64,000 bases of DNA from Melampsora larici-populina 98AG31 (lineage: Eukaryota > Basidiomycota > Pucciniomycetes > Pucciniales > Melampsoraceae): positions 2,081,165-2,145,164 of the forward strand of contig NW_006768769.1 in the NCBI RefSeq assembly GCF_000204055.1, written 5' to 3'. Within the stretch, counting starts at the first letter, position 1; every line of letters begins with the position of its first letter. The notes beneath the pieces were generated by a model, which saw nothing but the letters and a program-made list of their open reading frames with translations, did no database searches and was not told where the DNA came from. Made by a program: the position numbers and the translations under genes. Shown here in pieces: positions 11,601-22,202 of the stretch.

Positions 11601-12209
11601 AGTACATATGTTATCAATTTGAATGAGCTGCAGGAGGCAGTCAAGTATTTTGGCAGAGGTGTCTCCAGCCTCTCCAGAGCTGAAGTGAGGTACCCAAGCA
11701 AGTACTATATAGACTTTAAATAGATATTGCCATTAGGCTGCTTTGGGGGTACCAGCACTGGCCATTCCAAAGTTAGGCTTAGGTCGAGTGGTTCAAGAGG
11801 GGGCAATGGCATGTTCAAGACAGTGCTGAAGCAGATCCAGTTCGTAGGGGGTGACTGATGGCACATTAGCGGGTACAGGTGGTGGGGGTGTTGGAGATCT
11901 TTCCACTCTTGCTCGCTTCTTTCCTTTGATGGTGCGGTCAGATCCACCTGAAGATGATGGTAAATTATGAAGATCTGACGGTGCTGCTGATCTAGTGTCA
12001 TGAGAATGGTGTGATCGGCGGCTGCGCGGGGGGCGCATCTCAGATGTCTCTGCTTGCTGGCTGCAAGGTGGGCTAGGAGGAGGAGGTGGTGATAGTCGAG
12101 TATTGTACTGACGCCGATCAAACTCCATCTTCTCCTTTTCAGCTGCCAAGCCCTTCCCAGCAGCAGGCACTTGTAGAAGTAACAACCCGCCCTGCTGTTC
12201 TAGTCATGG
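11306..12209. repeat. 34-bp direct repeat pair inside the CACTA-like element
   Basis: Bases 11306-11339 and 12176-12209 are the same in 31 of 34 positions by eye; both begin GAAGTAAC and end GTTCTAGTCATGG. They lie in the same orientation about 870 bp apart, on either side of the Pro-rich ORF. They could be subterminal transposase-binding repeats or scars of an internal duplication. Confidence 0.6.
11793..12185 (-). CDS. Pro/Ser/Arg-rich ORF in the CACTA-like element
   Basis: About 130 codons with a poly-proline stretch (RLSPPPPPSPP), an Arg/Ser/His-rich stretch and a basic KGKKRARVER segment that could be a nuclear localisation signal. Unrecognised. It precedes the transposase-like fragment on the same strand and could be an N-terminal exon of the same gene or a second element protein. 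A different frame (11705-12121) is also open over the same bases, so the coding choice is weak. Confidence 0.25.
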   Translation of the reverse strand: MLLLQVPAAGKGLAAEKEKMEFDRRQYNTRLSPPPPPSPPCSQQAETSEMRPPRSRRSHHSHDTRSAAPSDLHNLPSSSGGSDRTIKGKKRARVERSPTPPPPVPANVPSVTPYELDLLQHCLEHAIAPS

Positions 12210-12618
12210 GAGCAATCTTTATAGGTCAGATATTGAAATGGAGACATGCACTGATTTCTGTGTTTACGTGCAGAAAGTTGGCGGCCAGTTGAAGTGATTT
12301 GGGTGTTTCCATCAAGGGTGTCACCTTGGCCTGACATTCCAGAGCTACTCTGATGAGTGGATCACTCTCAAAAAAAATGTGATAGTTATGGATGTGGAGC
12401 TTCCATAGCTGTCAAACACTTGTTCAACACTCTGTTGAGATCTTGCCGGTAACTGATCAGGATATTTCTGATGACTGGACAAGATCTCTATGATATCCGG
12501 TTAAGATATGGTAAATAGCATATTGAAAACATCTTCAAAAAAAACTGAAAAAAAACCAAAAAAAGGTTGAGGTCATCGGATGTACTGGGCTGCCAGTCAC
12601 TTGTGATTGGGGGCTGTG

Positions 12619-14580
12619 AATGTTAAACGTGGTGACGTTTATTATTTGCAACTCTTGTTGGCACACATTCCTGGCCTTACTTCTTTCGCTTACCTCTGTA
12701 CTATTGATGGAGTACTCTACAACACTTACCAAGAAGCGGCAGACAAACTGGGCCTTCTGCTTGACAATCGCAACTACCATGAGTCTTTAACCGAGACGGC
12801 GACGTGGAAGACTGGAAGGCGACTTTGTCATATGCTTGCTATCATTTTGTGTCATATCCTGCTAACCCAACAAGCTTATGGGAAGAGCATCTTGATGATT
12901 TATCGGACAACTGCGAGCACCTGATCGAGAAACTGAATCCGCTGGTGCAGCCAACCGCGGAACAGATACATAACTTTGCGCTTTACGGCTTGGAAAAAAC
13001 TCTAATCTCAATGGAATCCAATCTGTCACGTGTCGGTCTCTAGGCCATAGACCCTGGTTTATTGTATCAGCTTTGACTCCCAAATGAAGACAGGAATGGT
13101 CACAAAGATTCTGTTGGACCTGAAGAAAGTATGAGGAAGTATGCATCTATGTTTGATTTATTAACACTGGAACAGAAGTCAGTGTGCACGGCAATACGTA
13201 GTGCAATAGAAGATAATGATTTGTACCTAGCTTTCCTGGATGGGCCGGGCGGAACCGGAAAAACGTTTGCTTTGGATTGCATATTGCACTACTGCAATGG
13301 CCACGGCGTTCCGTTCAAATCAGTATTAGCCGCTGGAATTTCTTCCTTATTACTGTTGAATGGCCAAACGGCTCACTCGGCTTTCAAGACACCGATTCCC
13401 ATCTACGCCGACTCCGTGTGTTCATTTTCATGTGGTGATTCCAATGGTAAAGCTCTCCTTTTGGCCCGTTTCATTGTTTGGGATGAGGTTGCTATGCATC
13501 ACCGTCATGCAATTGAATGCATGGATCAATCCCTAAGGGAATGCACCGGCATCAACCTCCCGTTTGGTGGAAAGGTTGTTCTGTTTGCCGGTGACTTCTG
13601 ACAGACTTTGCCAATTGTGCGCCGTGCCACTTTGATGGAACTAGCGAAGGCAACGTTGAAGGCATCTTACTTATGGGATCTCACCGAGAAATTTGCCCTG
13701 TCAATCAATATTTGACTGGGAGGTAACTCTAAACGCCCTAACCCAAACAATTTAAGATTTGCTAAATGGTTATTACGATTGGGTTCAGGAGATTTCCAAC
13801 AAGACCATACCAAATCCATTACTTCAGAGCACTGCAACGTGTCCCTTATGCCACCAGGCTTTGACTTTGACGACAACTTATTGAATACCGAGTACAGTGG
13901 AATCAACCATTTCATTCGTACTCGTAATTGACAAGAATTGACCGACCTCTACTCAAACCGCTTCATCATCACTCCCTTGAGCGCGACAGTCAATGCGCTC
14001 AACAAGCATGTTATAGAATCACTTCCGGATGATGGTGGTATATCTATCTCAAAAGATGTTATGAACAAGCAGTTTTTTTATCCTGTCACAGTCGATGTAT
14101 TAAACACCTTCCTTCCCAGGTTTTCAAGCTCATAAGATTGATATCAGGGTCGGTGCTTCCTTCATGGTCCTCCGTAATCTACACTTGGCTGTTGGGGTTT
14201 GTAATGGCACTTGTTTGTTGGTGACAGACGTCAAACGAAGTGCTTTGCAATGTAGGATTCTTACTGGCAAGCTCAAAGGAACCTCCATAAGTTTACCAAA
14301 AATTGTGCTATCTCATGACAGTGACAAAGTTTGCCCTATACCTTTTTCTCGCTATCAATTCCTGATAATGCCGGCATTTAGTATGACAATCAGTAAGAGT
14401 CAAGGACAAAGTTTGGATTGAGTAGTTGTATTGCTTTCAAAGCCTGTGTTCTCACATGGTCAGTTATACGTGGCATTGTTGCAATGTACCACTGCATCAA
14501 ATGTTCAAGTATGTATACCTTCAGACTTGGGTGGATTGGTTACAAACAATATTGTTTTCCACCCTGTTCTACAGTTTTGA
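12619..14580 (+). pseudogene. Helitron RepHel, C-terminal half with PIF1-type helicase
   Basis: Directly after the inserted element the frame resumes with VKRGDVYYLQLLLAHIPG, the normal continuation of RepHel. After a frameshift near 12800 the helicase follows at 13131. Walker A is GPGGTGKT (about 13242-13265), Walker B lies in FIVWDEVAM, and AGDF at 13588-13598 is followed by TGA where the family has Arg (GDFRQ). Reading continues past TGA codons near 13712 and 13929 to AFSMTISKSQGQSLD, where another TGA (14419-14421) again replaces the usual Arg. The C-terminus LYVAL...NNIVFHPVLQF ends near 14580. Helicase motifs are conserved but the gene is broken. Confidence 0.85.
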
Positions 14581-14691
14581 CATATAATGAAATGTGATTA
14601 CTATTTTCAAAATCCCCTGAAGGTAACTCGTGTTTACTCAACCCAATCTGACCTGATTTGAGTCTTTTGTTGTTTATAGGTTACAACGGTA

Positions 14692-16765
14692 GTGGTCTCA
14701 CTGGATTTAGGCATGCCACCTTTGGCTACACTGCGAATAATGATTTGGTTTTGCTTTACCAAATCAATGATACGACACCTTGACCGTGCTCACCATATCG
14801 TCCCCCCTGTTCAAACCAATCAACCTAATGTCTCTGCTGTTTATGTTGATGGCGAGCCCGTCAAGGTTAGTTTGAATGGCTTTTTTTTTCCATAAGATAT
14901 AAGAAAATAGATTGTTGATGATAATGTCTAATGGTTCATTTTAGGTCAGACCCCTCAACAGGACCAATCTAAAGGCAGCTCTGATTTGATTAGTGGTTAA
15001 TCGCGAGGTCCCTGTGTTGTTTGTTGATGCCCCCGAGTTCCGAGAGATCATCAATATGATCAATCCAGCCACCTTCTCCCTTGTTTCTAAACGCACTGCT
15101 GTATCCGATGGCATCATAGACAGCTATTGTTTGACCAAAGCAGCCATCACAAACTTGTTATCTTCTGTCAGCCATATAAGTATCACCTGCGATGGGTGGA
15201 CCTCTCCCACCAACATCCCAATGCTTGGTGTTACTGCGCATTGGATTTCCGACAATTGTGAGATACATGGTATCACGTTGGCTTTGAAGACCATTGAAGG
15301 ACCCCATACTGGTAAGTTTATTTCATACATTATCTTTCATCTTATTATTTACCATTCTTACTAACTTGTCTCGCCTTTTTTACAGGGACTAATCTTGCTT
15401 CTCTTCTCAAGCATATACTTGACTCCTTCCACCTTTCCGAACTCCTTTATTGTATTACTGCCAACAATGTGTCTAACAATACCACCATGGGGCAAGCCCT
15501 CTTGACTTTGATCCCTCAGTTTGATGCTTCCCAAAACCTCCATGGATGCGTAGCTCATGTCATTAACCTTGTAGCTAAGGCTGGCATGGCGGTGTTCGAT
15601 CAGAAGGGACCTACTCCACCTATTAATGCACTCGATCCTGCCATACCTCAAAATCAATCTTCCATTCCGTTGTTTATTGAGCCAACTTCAAACTCTGAAA
15701 TTGCAAGTATATTGACTAGAATCCGAAGCTTTCACACAAAGGTTAAACATAGCAGTCAACTTAAAACTTCCCTCAACAATGTGATAGGCAGCTGTGCAAA
15801 GTTAGAATGAAAGGTCGGCCTTGTTCATGAGGTCTCGACCCGTTGGTCTTCAACTCACTCCTCCCTTGCACGTTTTGTTGAGCTTTGAGTGGTATTAGAA
15901 TATCTTGTTAATAGTAATCCAGCACTCGAGTGCTTCAAGCTTGAACATGACAATTGGACCTTAGTAGATAACTTAGTTCAATTTCTGTCTCCTCTCTCTG
16001 CCGTGACTGAAACAATTGAAGGTCACCAATACCCAACCTTCTCTCTAGTCATGCCTGACTATTAATGGCGCGTAGATAGGCTTGAACAAGTAAGTATCAT
16101 TTCTTCTTACTCTTGTTTTGTTCTTTTGTTTATTATCATTTGATACTGATGCCTATCTTTCATTTGATAGGCTTGGGCGGATTCTAAATCGAAGGAACTG
16201 AAGGTGGCTATAGTGCCAATGATAAAAAAAATCATCCATTATCAGGAGGCTGCCCAGAAGAAATTGGTCTACATTTGCGCTGCAATTCTCGACCCTCGAC
16301 TCAAGATCAACGCTCTCAAAGCCCAGACTATGGAATCCCTTGGGTGGGGGCCTGAGGATGCTGTGGCGTACTTCATTCCGCTTATAAACTCTGTAGATCA
16401 TAATCCCTACGAGTTTATACCCTTTTCTTAGTGATTTACTAGCCTAAAAGAAGCTAGTAGCTCACATCATCAAACGTTGCAAGACCGTCCCAATCAAAGA
16501 CAAGGTGAAAAAATATCTCACCGCGCCTCTGGAGGACAAAATATGCAAACCACTTGTCTCTTGAGAAACCGCCGGTCGCCACTGGCCCAACTTGGCTCGC
16601 ATGGCCAAGGCCATGCTGGCAGTCCCTGCCACAAGCGCTCCATCTGAGAGTACGTTTTCTCATGCCCTGAGGGTGATGAGTGATCATCGAGCCTCTTTCA
16701 CTCCCACTAACCTTGAGGCTGATGTTTGTCTCAAGAGCTGGAAAAAGTTTTCACCAAAGAAGTAA
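14692..16765 (+). pseudogene. hAT-family transposase, decayed
   Basis: A possible BED-finger remnant (SMIRHLDRAHHI, about 14762-14800) is followed by the catalytic region at 14993-15364: ISITCDGWTSPTNIPMLG with the first Asp, then an intron-like break near 15315-15385. The segment 15469-15810 has CVAHVINLVAKAG. ICAAILDPRLK at 16275-16310 is the conserved LDPR motif. The C-terminal dimerisation block HWPNLARMAKAMLAVPATSA with PSE follows at 16574-16650, and the protein ends at TAA 16763-16765. In-frame stops occur near 15808 (TGA), 15885 (TGA), 16061 (TAA) and 16561 (TGA). hAT transposases cut and paste with 8-bp duplications; the flanking duplication was not found. Confidence 0.82.
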
Positions 16766-16994
16766 ATTTGTTGAATTTCCAAGTTGTAACTTCTAAGTAG
16801 TCTTTTCAACTCTGATAGCTCTCCTATAACTTTCATACACGAGTTTACAAAGTAAAGTTACTTATTTGTTTTAATTGAACGAGCTCATAGTTGTGACTTT
16901 CTCAGTTTTATGGTTACTTTCTAAAGTGGTCCTTGATTAAATGAACGTTTCTATAGGGATTTGAAATGAAACATGAGCTCTCTCGGTGGTTTTT

Positions 16995-17155
16995 GCACTG
17001 AAAAAAAACCCCTGGCCCTGCCTGGCCCCAAGGCCCCAGATTCAGGGTGTGCCCTGCCTGGCCCTGACACATTTTGAAAGGCCTTTGGGCATCACCAAGG
17101 CCGGGCGGCGCCCCGGGGCCGCCCCTGAAAGCTCAGGGCCGGGTCACAGCCCTAC
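16995..17155. repeat. GC-rich repeat block, probable 3' end of the hAT element
   Basis: After the hAT stop there are 230 bases of plain sequence, then a GC-rich block built of CCTGGCCCTG and GGCCC motifs, ending CAGGGCCGGGTCACAGCCCT near 17155. This type of end suits a hAT terminal inverted repeat, but the matching 5' end was not found upstream, so the element boundary is unproven. Confidence 0.4.
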
Positions 17156-17229
17156 TCACACGTCAGCAATGTGACACATTGTCACTCAGATTCTGAGTAT
17201 GCACTCTGAGAGTCTGAGTAATACAATTA

Positions 17230-17437
17230 TGGTACTCAAAACCACTAGGTTCAAGCCACCTTCTTCAAAAAATGTGAAAAACATAGATTCAAAGTTGATC
17301 TTTTTGCAGGGGAATTCCTGGGAATTCTCTGGAACTTTTTTTTGGAGTTCTGTACGGTTCATTTTCTCCACAAAAACAACATTTTGAAAGCAGGTTTTCA
17401 AGAAAGGTAGCACGGACTTAGTGGTTTTGAGTACCGT
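17230..17437. mobile_element. 208-bp mariner-like MITE
   Basis: The left end TGGTACTCAAAACCACTA (17230-17247) and the right end TAGTGGTTTTGAGTACCG (17420-17437) are inverted repeats, flanked by TA on both sides (17228-17229 and 17438-17439). TA duplication plus short length suggests a Tc1/mariner-type MITE. It abuts the inner terminal repeat of Harbinger element 1 and separates it from an outer repeat arm. An ORF of 90 codons across it on the minus strand has no support. Confidence 0.65.
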
Positions 17438-17965
17438 ACACCCACTTCGGTAACGCATATGTTACATATGCGACCGAATATGTACCACCAAAAAAACATA
17501 CCAAATTTCGGTTGTATATATGACCCGGAAAACCAATTCGGTAACCTAAACTGCAACGAAACAGATATACATATTTTGACATTTATATGTAAAATTTGTA
17601 CAAATTCTCCAAAACGACTTTTTGTCGTTTTTTTTTTATGAAAACCAACTAATATCTATTGATTCTCTTTCATCTCGAAGTATCACTTTGTCTTTTTTTG
17701 TACTTCACCGAAAACAATCAATTTTTTGTTTTGTTTTTTTCTTTCTCATCACAAATAACTTCAACTCTTCACTACCTCAACCTTGCTCACTCAGTTAAAT
17801 CAATCAATCAATCTGGTCAACCTCATATCCCCTCTCATCAAAACTCAAAGTCGACTTCAAAATATCCTTCAAGCCACTTTCATCTTAAAAAAAACTTCCT
17901 TCAACTGTTATTTATCATTTCATTCAATCGATTCATTACATTACCTTTACCTTTTCAATCTCGAG

Positions 17966-19170
17966 ATGCCGGCGTCCACCAACATATCACAATCAGTTGA
18001 AGACAGTCCGATTGTTTCAACACCCTCATCCAAGTGCGAATGGACCAGTGACCAAGAATCGAAAATGATCGAACATCTTATAAAAACTCATAGGAACAAT
18101 AAAAGTAATAAAGGCTTTTCAAAAGCAACTTGGGCATTGATTGCAACTGAATTGAAGGGTACTGAAGGCGCGACTAAAAAAAAGACTGGTGAGATGGTAC
18201 ATGGTCATTATAATGTGGTAAGTCTTTTGCTTTTGTCTCTTTCTTTCTACTGTATATTAATTGTATCTTTGTTTCAAATTAAGCTTAACAAACGGTACAA
18301 AGATGCGAGCGATTTGTTGAAGAAAAGCGGTGCCGGATGGAACCCCGAAACGAATATGGTCGAGCTCAGTTCCGACATCTGGAACGAGATGGCCAAAGTA
18401 CCAGTATGCCCAGCTCATTCTTACCTTCATACCTTCTTTCTTGTCTGATTGCTAATGCTGTGACTTTCTCATCCCAGTCAGGAACTAACAAGCGTTTAGG
18501 TTGGTTCAGAAGGAACCCCTTCCCGCTTTATGAATCAGTTGGTGTGCTCGTCAATCCTGGGATGGCCAAGGGAACTGGGAAGGTCAATTCTTTTGCTCCT
18601 GCCGAGGAAGCTGTTGGAGAAGGTGAAAAAGATAAGGATGATGATACTTCAAGTGGCAAATCAATGAGCCATGATGGGAGTCAACTTGGGAGTTTAGATG
18701 AATCTCGACTTCAGCGTGCTATCGAATCCGATGAAGAAACACCAGCACCTACCAGCACTTCTCAAGATCTTCCCAAGAATAAATTCATGAAGAATAAGAG
18801 ATTCAAACACGATCGATCACCAGAAATCGATTCAAAAGTCAAAGTTCATAAACCTTTTCAAAAACAACAACGCAAGACTGCGGCTCAAGCTGGTGAAGAC
18901 TTTATAGATGGAATTGGCTCGATTTCAGACAAATTTATTAGTCACATGGCCAACGATAATTTAGCTTCTGGAAGTTTGACTCAACCTTACGACTTTCTCA
19001 CCACTGCTACTTGGGGATTACGCAAGCTCGGTTTAAGTCAAGATGAACTGTACAAATCAATGGAAATGTTAAAGAAAGATGTTGACTATGCCAAAATGTT
19101 TGTTGGTCTTGAAGAAAAGGATTTACAACTTGGCTGGATCAGAGGAAAGTTAGCAGGTGATCAAAATTAA
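17966..19170 (+). CDS. Myb/SANT-like DNA-binding protein of Harbinger element 1
   Basis: The model has three exons: 17966-18217, 18284-18403 and 18478-19170 (354 aa), with GTAAGT/AAG and GTATGC/CAG introns and a GCTAAT branch-like site. The N-terminal third is the Myb/SANT-like fold: W-x-S-D-Q-E-x-x-M-I-E-H-L opening, a conserved W in KATWALIATEL, then LNKRYKDASDLLKKSGAGW and DIWNEMAKV. The rest is acidic and basic low-complexity sequence, then a C-terminal helical region. In PIF/Harbinger elements this partner binds the transposon ends and brings the transposase to them in the nucleus (established for the superfamily). No stop breaks the model, so it appears intact, unlike its transposase. 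Confidence 0.8.
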
Positions 19171-20134
19171 ATCGATTCAATTCAATAACTTTTTAATCAC
19201 TTTTTCCATACATAAGTTTATCTTTTACTTTGGTCAAAGTCGAGTCGCATATATCTTAAAATAAATATTCAATAATTAAAGGTTTTTTTAAATACATTTG
19301 TAATTTCATAAGGCTTATGAGGTTCTTAATTGTTCTGTAATAACAAAGCCTGCTGATTGCTCAAGTTGTAATTGACTCTTGATTGAGTTTATATAAATAC
19401 TAAAACATGAAATATTTCGTCTTTATCAAGTTTCTAAAACACCTAAAACATGAGGGCATTAAGTATGATGCGAGTTTGTAATAAATGATAATAAATGTTT
19501 AATAACTTGCTAAGCGTCTAAGCAAAAATCGAAAAACAAATGAGTATCTTAATTCACATTCCACGAGCAGTTCGTTGTTGGCGATAAGTTCTCCACATTG
19601 CTTTAGCAATCTTCGTTCTCAACTTTCCTGCTTCAGTTGACTCTTCAGGAGTGTTTCCAACAGTGTGTAACTCCTCTTGATTGACTCGAGGTTGATAGTT
19701 TTCATCAAATTCCCCATTAAATTGCTCATCATTACTATCGACTGTTCTGATGAAATTATGTATAAAAGCCATTAGTAGTATTAATCTTGCTTGAATCAGT
19801 ATGGGATAGTGAGAACCTTCTCCCATCACTTTAAATCTTTGCTTTGTTACACCAAATATTCTTTCGATATAGTTCCTTAAAGCTGCATGTCGTTTGTTAT
19901 ACAGTTCCTGATAAGTTCGAGGTCTGTAGAGTACAAAAACATCAGTTTGCGCTATTCAATAAAAGAGGTTTGGTGGCGTACTCAGAGTTATCGCCGGAAA
20001 ATTCACGAAGATGATATCGCACCCCTCGAAAAGGGGTTTGACAAGTCAGACTCAATGCAAAGCCAGCATCGCCCAAAACATACTTACCAGCCGGGATGGT
20101 AAGATTGCTTTCGCGTGCATCATCCCAGAGTTTA

Positions 20135-20625
20135 GAGCATCTCCACCGCGGACCTGATCTGTAAACCAAATACAGAGCCAAAAAAAGCTTGCTGGAAAAA
20201 CTTTGACAGCTGTATTTTATATCCAGCTTTGTTCCATCCAACGCGCAAATCGGTATAAATTTTTGAGTCGTTTTGAGCTGCCTAAGTTGCCAAACCCTCA
20301 CCCAATCGAGCCACCAAATAGCCATCAATTGGTTGGACAACGAGAAAATAGGACGCATGTGGTGACTTTATCACCACATGTGCCAAATGTAAGTCCAATA
20401 CTGGGACAATACAGTTTGCTGCAAATATTCGGTTGGTACTTCATATTTCAAGTACTGACCGTGTGAAACAGGGTTTGCTGGATATTGAGGCTCACACGGA
20501 TGGTGAGCTGTTACATTTCCAGACCGCGCTGGATGGTCGATTTGTGACCTAGACCTGCAAACGTAAAATACACCTTACGTGTATGTCTGAAACGTTACGT
20601 TTGCAGGTCTGCGTTGGAGATGCTC
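20135..20625. mobile_element. 491-bp Tourist-like MITE inside the Harbinger transposase
   Basis: The ends are GAGCATCTCCACCGCGGACC at 20135 and an inverted near-copy ending ...GGAGATGCTC at 20625, with TTA duplicated on both sides (20132-20134 and 20626-20628). TTA duplication with a GAGCATCTCC end is PIF/Harbinger-like, that is a Tourist-type MITE. Near the right end is a hairpin with arms AGACCTGCAAACGT and ACGTTTGCAGGTCT (about 20553-20612). Removing the element and one TTA restores the transposase frame exactly. Confidence 0.85.
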
Positions 20626-21039
20626 TTACTATCCGCCACACTACCTTCCCAGCCAGCTAGAATATACGTAAAACATAAGCTGAAATTACAAGCCGCCAGT
20701 ACATTTTGAGTTATATTGCCTTTTCGATTGAAATATGGCTTGGCGTCAAGTGGCGATACATGAACTGGCATATGCGTTCCATCAACTGCCCCCACGCAAT
20801 TCTTGAAATAGGGGTACCAATCGGGGTTATTACGGATGGATGCTGACATCGGAGTATCCTGTTGAGGGAGGATGATGTAAGAATGGATCAATTGGGTATT
20901 TTTGGTGATATCCTGAGTTAAGTTGTTGATGATCCTGTAAAGACACAATCATCAGTCTTTGAAATGAATAATATAAATGATTTAATGGATTCACTTTGAA
21001 ACCGTGTCAGCAGATCTTTGGAAGCGTTGGTTAAGCTTC

Positions 21040-21144
21040 NNNNNNNNNNNNNNNNNNNNNNNNNNNNNNNNNNNNNNNNNNNNNNNNNNNNNNNNNNNNN
21101 NNNNNNNNNNNNNNNNNNNNNNNNNNNNNNNNNNNNNNNNNNNN
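21040..21144. other. Assembly gap (105 N)
   Basis: The run of N falls within the first exon of the Harbinger element 1 transposase. Its real length is unknown, and any ORF read across it is not reliable. Confidence 1.
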
Positions 21145-22001
21145 CTCAATCCCACAAAAACTCCCTTTTCATTCCCATATTTTCGTAGAAAACCTTTTCG
21201 TGCCCGGTCAGTAACTCATCAATCCACATCTGGCCAGAAAGGATTGATCTGATCCTTGGATTTTTTATTATAGTTGGCTTCAAGATTGTGTTGTAGTAGA
21301 ATCTAGCGGATTCCATCAGGATTAAGTGATTGAAGAATATAATTTGGCGACGTCGATGTCTCCGGCGCTGAAGAGCTCGAGTATGATCCATTTTTTAATG
21401 AGGTTATATTAAATTTGTTCTATTACATCTACAAGCGGCGGGAAGGGTTCATTACAAAAAGAAAGAGTGAGCTCATCAAGTCGATGAGCTCGGTGACCTT
21501 GTTTACCGAACGACAAATGATCATTTCATCGTTGAATGATCATCATCTTCACTTTGATTCGGTTACCGAAGGTTTTCAAGGATCACAGCTTTACATATAC
21601 ATACACGGTGAGAATATTTCTCACCGTGATGTAAAAATCATATATGTAACTTTTTTCGGGTTTTGTTACCGAAGTGGGTGGTAAGTGCATACTCAGACTC
21701 GAGTGACAGAATCTTCCTCGCAGTGCATGCCCGCATAGTGTCTAGTGAAACAACATCCACTTTCTTATAAAGAAAGAAGAGGATGTGGCGCTGTCCATCA
21801 AGTCTTGGCGTAAAACTTGGGTTTGAAGTAGTTCTTCGTGTGGGCTGTGCAAGGCCCACGCCTCGTCCGACGACACCGCCAGACACCGCAACTATTCAGA
21901 GCAGTTCAGAGCTGTTAGCTTTTACGTAAATTTGTTAGGCTTTGGTTTAACACAATAGTTTACACAGGGTTATTTGTGTATTTAAATTGGTTTGATCCTG
22001 A

Positions 22002-22076
22002 CTTAACAAAGTCCCTCGATGCCTCGCGACAGCTGTCACTCAACGAGTTGAATCCGCAATGAGGGACTTTGACAAG
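22002..22076. repeat. 75-bp foldback sequence upstream of the transcription factor gene
   Basis: CTTAACAAAGTCCCTC at 22002 pairs with GAGGGACTTTGACAAG ending at 22076, around a GC-rich loop with CTCGCGACAGCTGTC. The same CTTAACAAAGTCC start occurs in the terminal arms of the element at 34397-35570. It lies about 130 bases before the start codon of the Zn2Cys6 gene, so it may sit in its promoter or 5' leader. Confidence 0.55.
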
Positions 22077-22202
22077 TTACATAGGGTTTCATCCAACCTT
22101 TGATCAAGTTTTGATGATAACAAAGATTGAGATTTACTCGGAGTTGACTTCTTTTTCGCATTTACTCTTTTCCGCCGCATTCACTCAAGTCTTCAAAGAA
22201 AA

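Larger units (their letters stand above)
10187..12618. mobile_element. CACTA-like DNA transposon inserted in the Helitron gene
   Basis: The ends are perfect inverted repeats of at least 31 bp beginning CACAGCCCCCAATCACAAGT (left from 10187; right copy ends at 12618). They are flanked by a 3-bp duplication AAT (10184-10186 and 12619-12621). CAC-starting ends with 2-3-bp duplications fit the CACTA/EnSpm superfamily (established trend; assignment inferred). The Helitron reading frame stops exactly at the left AAT and resumes exactly at the right AAT. Minus-strand ORFs inside carry a fragment resembling the C-terminus of fungal Tnp2/Plavaka-type transposases. At 2.4 kb it is short for an autonomous member. 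Confidence 0.82.
7694..14580 (+). mobile_element. Helitron (RepHel coding span), decayed and interrupted
   Basis: The span reads, in order, the Helitron N-terminal zinc-like segment, the HUH/Y2 Rep nuclease, a linker, then a PIF1-family helicase ending with a typical C-terminus near 14580. A 2.4-kb foreign element occupies 10187-12618. Outside it the gene is broken by several frameshifts and TGA stops. The true ends of the Helitron (5' TC, 3' hairpin and CTRR) were not identified, so the coordinates give only the coding span. Helitrons move by rolling-circle replication (established). Confidence 0.85.
19554..21391 (-). pseudogene. Harbinger transposase (DDE_Tnp_4 type), interrupted
   Basis: The start is ATG at 21391; the first exon runs into a 105-base gap. 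After an intron (about 20945-20994) the core follows: CVGAVDGTHMPV (first catalytic Asp), NVLAACNF, and GWEGSVADSK at about 20640 (second region). A MITE at 20135-20625 splits the gene here. Beyond it come KYVLGDAGFAL and RGVRYHLREF, then a likely 58-base intron (19924-19981), then ELYNKRHAALRNYIERIFGV, which carries the catalytic Glu, to the stop at 19554. Apart from the MITE and the unseen bases in the gap, no stop was found, so the insertion may be recent. It converges with the SANT-like gene. Confidence 0.82.
17440..21680. mobile_element. Harbinger element 1 (two-gene, PIF/Harbinger)
   Basis: The ends are CACCCACTTCGGTAAC (17440-17455) and its inverted copy ending at 21680, each flanked by GTA (17437-17439 and 21681-21683). 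Outside lies a second inverted pair: TGTCACTC...GAGTATGCACT at 17180-17205 and its counterpart at 21684-21708. On the right the outer arm touches the inner one; on the left a MITE and 22 further bases lie between. So the real element may extend to 17180-21708, with the MITE inserted in its left end. Inside, a Myb/SANT-like gene (+) and a DDE transposase gene (-) converge. A 491-bp MITE and a 105-base gap interrupt it. Confidence 0.75.

Noticed and set aside
12535..12780. Minus-strand ORF over the right end of the CACTA-like element
   Set aside because: It crosses from the element into the Helitron gene, in antisense to conserved RepHel sequence.
17186..17458. 90-codon minus-strand ORF
   Set aside because: It runs through both ends of the 208-bp MITE; no family likeness.
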